Of a stretch of 64,000 bases of DNA, positions 55,446 through 64,000 are shown in pieces (position 1 is the first letter of the stretch; the number at the start of each line of letters is the position of its first letter). The stretch spans positions 124,001-188,000 of the forward strand of contig JAOWBW010001302.1 in NCBI GenBank assembly GCA_026119855.1, in the 5' to 3' direction. This DNA comes from Campanula takesimana. Its lineage: Eukaryota > Streptophyta > Magnoliopsida > Asterales > Campanulaceae. Both the position numbers and the translations under genes were made by a program. Below the pieces are notes generated by a model. The model searched no databases and was not told the origin of the DNA. It was given only the letters and a program-made list of their open reading frames with translations.

Positions 55446-55515
55446 GCGGCCGCCCAAGAAAATCTGTGCGGTCGCCCAAACATGTGCGGTCGCCCCATAT
55501 TTTCTGTGCGGTCGC
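55446..55515. promoter_or_regulatory. Four-copy GCGG-Y-CGC array in the G' leader
   Basis: Cores at 55446 (GCGGCCGC), 55468, 55486 and 55508 (GCGGTCGC), spacing 22, 18 and 22 bp. Most are extended to GTGCGG...CGCCC or to GTGCGGTCGCAC. Confidence 0.65.
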
Positions 55516-55802
55516 ACAGTAGCATCGGACAGAATTTTTAAAGTTCAAAAATTTGTCTCAAAATTGTTTTCGCCGATTATTAAAACTTTGATCCAATCAA
55601 AAATTAATAATCAAACAATTCAGAATCCAACATAATTTTTAATGCGATTCAATAGTGCGATTAAAGTTATAAAACAATACACCACATAAAATCATATAAC
55701 ACATAAACATCATATAATCCAATATTTATATCATGCTAGGCACATAAACAATTTATATACACACAACATGATCTAGGTATTGAAATAATCAACATGAACG
55801 GG

Positions 55803-55814
55803 GCTCTGATACCA
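55803..55814 (-). other. Primer-binding site of G' (initiator tRNA-Met type)
   Basis: Minus strand TGGTATCAGAGC, one base after the LTR end. Confidence 0.88.
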
Positions 55815-55815
55815 C

Positions 55816-57329
55816 TGTTGGGTTTCGGAGTAACATGCGCAGCGAAATTAAGCATTTAAAATTTTAGGAAACCCAAAGCCCATAGATCCATTCATATGAT
55901 TAAGTCAAATACAACATAATGAATACTAGAATACTAACCTTGATGCCTTTGATTTTGCAACCTTGAATTCGATGGAGGGTTGAAACCTTGATCACGAACA
56001 TAGTAAGAATCACGAACTTTGAAGATGATAAGTTTCACCCTCTAGTGGTATCCACACCACGAACGAATATCAAGAACACTTGATCTTGGTTGCTAGACCA
56101 AAATTTTGAAACACGTTTTCACAATTAATATGAACTATATGGAATTTTATTTGTGTATTATTTTGTTCTTCAATCTAGGATGTCTTAGAACAAAATAAAA
56201 CCCTCTCAAACGCTTTGAGGCTTGCACAAAAACATTGGATTTGATTCTGGCCGAATTTTGCTGTTTATATACAAGTTAGACCTATTCCAAATAGGAAACT
56301 TGTGTCTAAACCCGTCCAAAATTCTTTTCCAAATCAAATCAAGAAACCAGTCCCGACATGGTGTGCGGCCGCCCAAAACCACCTGTGCGGCCGCACATCT
56401 ATCTGGAAGGTTCTGGTACTTTTTTAGCCAAGCTGTACGGCCGCCCAAACCCTTTTGTGAGGTCGCACACCTGCCCCAGATTTCCCTAATTTCCAAATTC
56501 CTCCAAAGTCTTTCGACTCAATATTCTAATATAGTCCTTATTTAAGATTTGTTCTATTGTGTGTGACCCTCTAGGATTACACTAAGTTGGCAATGGGTTC
56601 AAACATGAAACCATAAGATATGATTAGGTTCTAGCAAACCGTCATACCTACCCAAATAGTATAACTAGATACAAGTTCGCATTCCTTTAGAACATGTCAT
56701 AATCCCTTTGTCCACGATGTCATTGAACACAAGTCATGGTCAATAAGTCAACTTGTATTGTTCAATACTTTCTCGATTCCGAATATGTTGATAATCCAAA
56801 TGATATTGATCCAATCAATCCATTTGAGTTTGGCCAAACATTTCACCAACATCATTCCTTCAAGGGGCCAAAGCTAGACATCTCTCCAAAGAGGGACAAA
56901 TCCATTTAGCTTATTATTCTTCCCTACGTGAATACGATTATGCCAATCATACCCTTTATAACTACCGTGTTAAGGCAGCGTTTGAATATGTCAAACATAA
57001 TCTTCATCAAGTGAAAGACTATAATAACTTCATGTCTAAGGATTCAAATGACATAACTAATATGAGATTTATATATGACATTGACCATGACATAAATCTC
57101 ATACCGCGGGTCATGTCCAGTACCTTGTTCCAAACAAGTACCTATAAATCTAACATGATCATCCCCTGATCATTTAGCCTTTATACTAGTGCTTAACAAG
57201 CTCTAGGGACGAGGATTATTATAAGCAAAGATGAGCAACAATAATAATCTTATTATCTCTTTATCATCATGAATAAAATGATAACTTATATAACGTTTAA
57301 CAAACGTGCCTAGGGCACCAACACCAACA
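55816..57329 (-). repeat. 5' LTR of G'
   Basis: Minus strand TGTTGGTGTTGGTGCCC...AAACCCAACA, 1514 bp. TATA box TATATAA at 56271-56265, GC array upstream of it. It shares most text with the LTRs of G. Confidence 0.92.
56365..56466. promoter_or_regulatory. Four-copy CGGCCGC array in the G' LTR
   Basis: Cores at 56365 (GCGGCCGC), 56387 (GCGGCCGC), 56437 (ACGGCCGC) and 56459 (GAGGTCGC), spacing 22, 50 and 22 bp. The array ends 94 bp from the TATA box on the minus strand. It occupies the same place as the ACGACCGT array of G. Confidence 0.72.
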
Positions 57330-58079
57330 AGATTTACCTAAAGATTAGGGTTTAGAAGTAGTTCCCATATCATATTCGGGTTGATGAACCCTAGATCATT
57401 ATCGGCTATGAAATAACATATTAATCATGAAGATCGAAACCCTAAATCTAGCATAAGTAAGGTTTTAATCTAACAACATGAAGAACATGGGAAGAACATA
57501 TTATGAACTTATGAATGTCATGAAGAACATATGAATAAACATGTTAAGAACATGAATGTTATAGATCTAAACTAAGAACATGGCAAGAACGTGAAGAAAA
57601 AGTAAGAAAACTTACCTATGTTGGCAAGAACAAATCTTGGATCTTCATAGGAACTTTGAGGATCTTCTTGAATGCTTGAATGCCTTGTTTTGAGAGCAAA
57701 TTCGTCACTTGGGAAGCTAGAATTCGGATCAGGATCCTTAATTATGAGGTAAGGGAGGCCTTTATATAGGAAACTGGTGAAGGGATCTGACGGCTGAGAT
57801 CATCCGAGGCAAACATGGCCGCCTGGCCAAGGGAAAATGTGGCCGCGTGTCCAGAGTCGAATGTGGCCGCGTGGCCAAGATTCCTGGCTGATGTGATTTT
57901 CAAGCTAGGGTTTTATTTGGTTTATGGAAACCCTATTTTGGCCATATTGGGATATTATAGAATATTGATCGATATTTTGGGAATCCGGGACAAGTCTTTG
58001 CAAGGTTTCTAATTCCTATAAAGCCCTTATATTATTTGGGAAAACCCTAATAAACTCATTTTCAGATCGGGTACTAACA
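57330..58079 (-). repeat. I: LTR remnant
   Basis: Probably the start of another LTR on the minus strand: TGTTAGTACCCGATCTG begins at 58079. A TATA box TATATAAA lies at 57768-57761. Three GTGGCCGCGTGG-type words sit upstream of it, with the shared TGGCCGC at 57816, 57840 and 57864 (24-bp spacing). The other end is lost where G' joins. No internal domain is visible. Confidence 0.5.
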
Positions 58080-59854
58080 CAAGCATATGCCCCTAAAAGT
58101 ATGTCAAAAGGTTTCACGAGAAATGGAGTAACTCTTGCCATGTCCTCTTATGTTTGTTCCCCCACACAAGGACGAGTCTCTTGCTTTTCTCGACAAATTA
58201 TGACGCCCTAGGGCTATGTGACTCTAGAACTAGAGCTTCTTTTGACACTTAATGAGCCCTAGGGGCTACACTCAAGAAATATGTGTGAGACTATCCTCAA
58301 AGACTCTCAAAAGGAATGTCAAAAAGTCTTCTTGTCATGTGTACTCGTGCTGTTCCCCCAATCAAGGATAGGCCTTTCTTGCTCTGCTTACAATCAATGA
58401 TGGCACTCTGGGGGCTAGACTCGAAAGTCTCCCTCAACAAAAATGCAATTCACTTCATCTCCCCCAAAGATGGCCCTAGCAAAGTCATGTGCAACATTTG
58501 AAGCTTCCTCTATTAATTTGGCACCGAAAGTCTTTTTAAGGAGCTTCGACAATCTTTTGGGCAATGATACTTGAGCAATGCAGTGTGGGGAGTGGTCCAA
58601 GCTTAAAGGGTCTCTTAGTACTTCACGTCAAAGGTCTTTTGGTTTGAAAGGAAGGATCCGATGTTATGAATGAATTTGATGATTATTGTTATGTTGTGAC
58701 TTACGATGAGATTATGAAGGAAGTCTTAGAGAAGGAAAAAGATTCAATATGCTAAACTCACTTAAACGGGTTATAGCGGGGACCAATCCCAATGTTTCTG
58801 CAATCCAACTTCTCTAAGATCAAAAGCACAAGCTGCATCCGCACGAGTTGCATCCGAATATCCGTTATTAGTTCAACCCAAGAAGACTCAAGCAAACATA
58901 CCCATTTGGGACCTTATCACGCCAAGACCTTATCATCCGCAACCTCGACGACACCATAATCTCTCCCAAGACATTTTCTAAAGACCTTGCTACACTTTTC
59001 GACTTGGACCTTCCGCCAGTTGGGTACTGACCACAATAAGGCCATTCATCTCCAAGAAAGAGTAAGAGAGAGATCACTATCAAGAGTTCTACCAAATGGC
59101 TCATCCGCTCTCAATATAATGCCAAGCCGATTCCAAGACGTTTTTGGGGCTTTACATCGAAAGGTTTTCACATTCCACCATTTTTAAGCTCGCAAACAAC
59201 AAGTACATGACATTTGGAGCTTAGCAATCTCTCGAAGCTTGGTATCAATAATCTTCTCTTGGGGATTTCTCATGTGAACAACAAAAGGCGATTTATTTGA
59301 ATGGGCCAAGAGCTGTTTTATCTTGGGGCTTCTCAAGTCACCCAAAGTTTGGCATCAAAGGCATTCTAGGGGATTTACAATCAGCAACCCCTTGGTATTT
59401 CAGCATCGAAATTCTTTTGAGGCCCCATCAACGACAAATATCTTGGGTCGAGACATCACGCTTCGTTGGGCACAACAGCGACAACAGAATTCAAACGAGG
59501 TAATCTAGACTTCGACCAAACATAACTTGATCTTGGGTCGACTTTACAAACACACGATGGCTAGAATGGTTCACCCACAAACTTAAAAAAAAAAAAAAAA
59601 ACTTTCTCTCGCAAGCGTACATATTCTTTTCCTTCTAATCTAAAAAAAAAATAAAAGACACAAATATTTTTCTTTTTCTTTTTCCTGTAAATAAACTTTC
59701 TTTGTCTCCTTACTTGTGTAAAAAAGTATGTGTTTTATTTTGCTTTGCTCTAGGCTTCTTCCCCAGCATCCTCCACCATCCTTGAACTACGCTGGTCTAA
59801 TTCTATTCAAGGGATACTGTGAATACCCCTTTCCAAATGTGTGCGACGCATGGG
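58080..59854. other. Uncharacterised non-coding stretch
   Basis: 1.8 kb without motif-bearing reading frames. It has loosely repeated phrases (CTTGCTTTTCTCGAC, GGGGCTA-ACTC, CTTGGGGCTTCTC) and poly-A/T runs near 59585 and 59640-59690. It ends directly at LTR J. It resembles the 3' non-coding region of a large gypsy element, but this is not proven. Confidence 0.4.
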
Positions 59855-60853
59855 TGTAGACACCCCATTTTGGACATTCATTTATAATCACACTACTTCT
59901 GTGTCTCGCCTTTGATTTGTGTCGAAACTCGTTAAGTTGAACATGTTTCGTTAAGTATCTGACTGACTCCGTTAGTCAGGGGCCAAAATGAACATTAAAA
60001 CTACTGCAGAGGGCAAAAAGTGAATTCCAGCACTGAGATGCCTCGTACGAGACATCCCCCTTGACAGTCGGGTTTTGGTCAGTTTCCTTGTTGATCTTAA
60101 CCCCTTTTCTTGGCAAACACTTAAGCAATCCGGGGAAAACCTAATGGACGATCTTAGAGTCCAAAAATACCTCTGTGGGAATCAAGTCTTGGATTCCCAT
60201 CACAACTTACCTTCTTGGCCAAAACCCTAGGTCAAGAACCCACCCTTATAAATATAGAGGTTCTTGAATCGAAAAAAGGCTAGAATCCTCATTCAGCCAA
60301 AAACCACTCAAAATCTGATCAAAGACGTCCCCATAATCAGTCCCTCTTCCTCACCCACGAAATTCAAGCCTCCACAACACCATTCAAGCCAAGTTTATTG
60401 GAGATTCAAGGCCTTTAGTCAAGGCCATCCATAGGATTCTTGAAGAACGCTTAGGTAAAACTCTTTGTTTTCTATCTTCTCATCTCCTTCTTTGTCTTTA
60501 AGACAGTGTGATTCCATTAAAGGAACGGCCTAGAGCCTCTCCAGTCCATGGAGATGGTCTCGAAGCACATGATCCAACATCCCAAATAAATAAGCAATTA
60601 TTTATTTGTTTTCTTTTTACATACATTTTGCATGATTTTGAAACAATGATGATGATTTCTTAGCAAGACCAATCCTAGATTGGATGAATTGGGTGCTCCT
60701 TGACCTTCCCAATTCATAACTTAACCCCTGAATCCATATATCTCGGTCCGTGTTCATACAACAACATGGTGACGACTCTCAAAACAAATCAAAAAGGGTA
60801 AATCGAAGGACAAAAAGGCACCTCAAAGTCAAACAATAACCCGCGCGCAAACA
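59855..60853 (+). repeat. LTR of J
   Basis: TGTAGACACCCC...GCGCAAACA. TATA box TATAAATA at 60247-60254. One CTCGTACGAGA word lies near 60042 upstream of the TATA box. Confidence 0.82.
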
Positions 60854-60854
60854 G

Positions 60855-60872
60855 TGGCGACTCTGCTGGGGA
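60855..60872 (+). other. Primer-binding site of J
   Basis: TGGCGACTCTGCTGGGGA, one base after the LTR; one mismatch to the PBS of A. Confidence 0.82.
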
Positions 60873-62172
60873 GAATCACAGTAAGTGGGTTAGACTTGCG
60901 TCGAAAGAAATCATCGTTGTTTTAAAATTCTGCATTCTGTACTGTAATTTGTTCCCCGACTGAGAAGTCTCGTACGAGGGATCAATTGTCTCGTACGAGA
61001 CATCACAGATCTGCCCAGCTGGTCTGACTCTCTGGTTTGAAAAAGGACTTTCGTTTAGTTCAAATGCGTACAAAGGGTTTCAGATCGCTCTCCCCTCTGT
61101 TTCTGAGTCTTAGGACCTCCCTAACGACGAAGAAACTCCCCACATATCATAAGGCTAACCTTTGTTTTGCAGGAATACTTGATAATTGTTTTATTCCTTG
61201 CTTTACATGCGTTTTCTTTATGTGTGAACTACGACGGCCTGAGTTCCTCCACAAGAGGGAAACGTAGGCAGCCACTTGGCCCGGCCATTGCATATTTTTA
61301 TTTTACTTTAAAAAAAAACTCTCCATTTTCTCTTTGTCACCTAGATCTTGACTCTCACATACGTGCACACATGTAGAATAATTTCACTACATACCCTATA
61401 AACCCGGGTCCCAATAGGAGGACGGATGTCAGTCAGCACCCCCATTCTAACGAATGGCCCTCACCGGTCTTTCCAAAGATGGTGTACCCACTCCGTGACA
61501 CGCTCCTAGACTGTGTTTATGGGGAGCCTTAGCCGTAAGCCTTGCATCAACCTCATGCATACATACTAGTTAATAAGACACTCCTCGAGACCGATCGGTT
61601 CGATTCTTAGGGTTGTTTTAACCTTTTCCCAAGATAACGCATCTTTACAATATATAATCCTCCCTTGTGAATATAACGAATGTCTCTTCGGTAAAATGTT
61701 GAACAAAGGATTTTGAAAGTATAGAGAACCTCTCTACGGAAATCCGAGCTTGTGTTTTCCTACTTTCACTATTCTGTGCTGGATTGTGGATGCCATTTTG
61801 GCTTAGTTTCGACCGCACCGTTCAACATGTCCCTTTCGGTTGTCCCTTAAAATTCACAAGGTTTGATTGCATTAATGCATTGTTTAACAAAGTGAAAAAC
61901 AACTACGGAATCACTTAGGTTTGGTTAATTAAATGGTGGATTCTGATGAGAATATGAGACCTTTGCCCGAATTGTCTGTTTGGGAGAGTGCAATACAGGT
62001 GAAAAACAAGGGGCTCATATTCTAGGGTGACAGAATCCACTGTTCCAGGATGAACTAGAGTAGTAACCTCTTTAAAATGGATAAAATTCCATCCGACCAG
62101 TAGGATTAAAATCTGCAAATCTGACTATCAGGATAGATGTCTCGTACGAGACATCCATTGTCTCATACGAGA
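60873..62172 (+). other. Leader of J with CTCGTACGAG word pairs
   Basis: No gene. Palindromic words with core CGTACG lie at 60971 and 60992 and again at 62143 (with a CATACG variant at 62164), so each pair is 21 bp apart. The copy at 62136-62155 is a 20-bp perfect palindrome. A phrase at 61781-61818 is shared with the leader of copia G. Confidence 0.65.
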
Positions 62173-64000
62173 TGTCGCGACCCCGACCCCGCGGGTCCGG
62201 AATACGCGAGCTGGACGTCGACTTAAAACCAAAACTCTAAAATATAGAAGTTAAAAATTCCATTTTGAACCAAAAGATGATAACACAAGGTTTTACAAAT
62301 CCAAGTTTAAATCAACAAAGTACATCTAACATAAGCTCCACCGCTTATACCCAAAAGAATAAAATATAAAATGCTTAATGACGTCAATAATGGTAAAATT
62401 ATCCCCAAAAGGTCATACATTTAAATAATGTAAACCGATCCATAACAACCTGCCCCAAAATCTCACTCTCGACGTCCTCCTCGATCCGCGAATCCTAATC
62501 CTTTTCCTCCTGGGGGGGGTTAAGGAAAAACAAAGATGGAAATAAACGGGGTGAGATAAAATCTCAGTAAGTTACTAATGCAACTACATGACATGCTATG
62601 ATGCAATAATCCATAATAAATCACGTAACACATAGCAATTATCATATATCAGATAGCAGCAGAAATGAACACATAACAAAGGATATAAGCCAAGGTTTTC
62701 CAACTGAAAGAACCAAATAAAGGTCGCTGCGCAGCTTCAATAATCCACAAATCGTCATCTTCATAATAGCATGAAAGCCGAAGAGAAATCCCCGGTCAGA
62801 AGCGACCAATCAACCCATCAATCAAACAAACCATCTTCATAGTAGCATAAAAGCTGAAGAGAAACCCGGTACCGGAACCAATAACAATAAGAGTGTCACA
62901 AAGGACAAGAGCCATGCCACAAAGTCATGCTCGGTAGATAGATACATTCACAAAGGAAGCTAACTTATCTCTTCCAAGGCCAATCTGGAAAAGGGTATAG
63001 TAAGGGCAAAACAATGGTCAACATTATAATGGACTTGGCTTTGCCATTATAATCTTTCCCATCGCCCGATGCAACAAATATGCCAACTGGGCTACCAAAT
63101 AAATGCTAAGTAATGAATACTAGCTTAATTAAACAACTTAGGGTTCCAAAGTAGGGAACCACACCAATTAATCACCATAAAGATGCAAACGATTACTCAT
63201 GAAGAGTTCAACAACAACGAACACAAGAAGTTTCTCATAAAAGAGCCCAACAATGATAAATGAGATTGCTCATAGGGGGCCCAACAACAATGACCATTAA
63301 AACATAATAATTCCATGATAAGGAACCATACCGAACACATTCTAAAGATGGTACTCATAAGTAACTCATAAAGAGCACCACTCAAACGGTCGCTCACAAT
63401 TAGTACCATGACTGTTACCAAAATTGTCCTAAACATTTACTCATAAAGATATACTAGGACTATGAACTCAACCATCTCATCACACCTGAAATTCCCAATA
63501 AGAAATCCAAATGAATACATCTTAAGGTTAATCAAACCGTAAGTACCCAATCGCCAATTCACGCTTTACCTCCGTCCATAACGAACCAATTCTAAACACC
63601 CCAAACGAATCCAAAAGGTTACCCTTATTAGAACATGATCACGACCGGACTAAACCCTACACTTTAGTGTTCCAAAACAACCCTCTAGGTACTATAGGGT
63701 ATCACCTAAAACCTAGACCAAGTCTTATTCTAAAATCAATCCGATCAGTAAAATAACTTTCAATTAAAGGGTCTCAAAGTATGAAATCCTCACTTATATC
63801 TCAAATATGATCATAACAACTCAATAAAGTCACTCAATTGGATTTACAAAACTTGTTCACAATGGATCGATACAACTCCTCTTAACCTCAAACACCCAAT
63901 AAAATCCCGAAGTATAAAACTTATAACTTAACTGAACAACCTATACTATCTTTTAGTACTCGAAGAGAGCTTCGAAACGATAGTTTACACGCCTAAAACG
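62173..64000 (-). mobile_element. C-family LTR, cut by the window end
   Basis: Plus strand starts TGTCGCGACCCCGACCCCGCG. It follows the C LTR text (including a poly-G run near 62513 and the GGGGTGAGATAAA-TCTCA block at 62547) to about 63180, then diverges. It is inserted in the leader of J, inside a CTCATACGAGA word. Confidence 0.82.

Larger units (their letters stand above)
55431..57329 (-). mobile_element. G': 5' LTR and leader of a second G-family copia element
   Basis: On the minus strand: LTR 57329-55816, PBS 55814-55803, leader to about 55431, where it joins H sequence. The rest of the element is missing, so this is a truncated copy. LTR and leader are colinear with those of G except for the GC word arrays. 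Confidence 0.85.
59855..62172 (+). mobile_element. J: Tat/Ogre-type gypsy element, LTR and leader
   Basis: A 999-bp LTR is followed by a PBS identical in type to that of A and a leader of about 1.3 kb. The leader is interrupted at 62173 by a C-family LTR. Gag and pol would lie beyond the window. The LTR begins TGTAGACACCCC like the A family. Confidence 0.78.

Noticed and set aside
58316..59508. Small frames in the 58-59 kb stretch
   Set aside because: No motif, overlapping on both strands, no start context or conserved neighbour.

Overview
This window is plant nuclear DNA, almost certainly intergenic heterochromatin of a eudicot with a repeat-rich genome. The sequence is AT-rich, and nearly every base can be assigned to LTR retrotransposons or their remains. 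I see no host gene, tRNA, rRNA or CRISPR array. The elements are Ty1/copia (including Sirevirus-type elements with an extra 3' env-like gene) and Ty3/gypsy (Tekay/Del-type chromovirus and Tat/Ogre-type), plus one Stowaway MITE. I name them A to J; all names are local to this annotation.

Layout. A Sirevirus, F (+), is the oldest container. Its gag zinc knuckle is cut at 18140/18141 by a minus-strand Tat/Ogre-type element A (LTR 15456-18140, gag at 14436-13753 and 2677-2266). A's gag is cut by an inverted LTR of its own family, B (2678-13754). B holds a Stowaway MITE (4698-4991) and a non-autonomous Sirevirus-like element D (5032-13018, TSD CATCT). D's gag is cut by a solo LTR, E (6744-9214, TSD TTACA). 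This is a five-level nest. To the right, F's pol (18321-21578) and env-like gene (22174-43264) continue. The env-like gene is split by copia element G (23265-40315, TSD TGAAT), and G's reverse transcriptase is split by a complete chromovirus C (28940-37765, TSD AAAGA, genes on -). F ends with its 3' LTR at 43729-45197.

From 45198 to 49612 lies non-coding, degenerate repeat DNA resembling a gypsy 3' region. It is followed by a truncated LTR of family E (E2, 49622-52703), a second Sirevirus env-like gene H (minus, 54696-52700), the 5' LTR and leader of a second G-family copy (G', minus, 57329-55431), an LTR remnant I, an uncharacterised gap, a Tat/Ogre-type LTR with leader J (59855-62172), and a C-family LTR (62173 to the end).

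Four things stand out. (1) LTRs of unrelated superfamilies (copia G and G', gypsy C and E2) carry four GC-rich near-palindromic words of type nCGGnCGn with the same 22-50-22 bp spacing, upstream of the TATA box where one is visible; the word differs between families while the spacing does not. (2) The env-like genes of F and H share a gene-like layout: TATA box, CT-rich leader, tiny first exon starting M-(A/G)-P-K-K, a phase-0 intron with GTATG donor and CTAAC branch site, then the main exon. (3) Each Sirevirus is peppered with its own short word (AACCG in F, GGCGCA in H, GTTGCC plus TGATAACAC-like words in D), in coding and non-coding DNA; H packs about 18 copies at about 17 bp spacing in its intron. 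(4) TSDs and reading frames can be followed across the insertions, so the order of events can be read. All calls come from reading the sequence; no alignments or searches were run.
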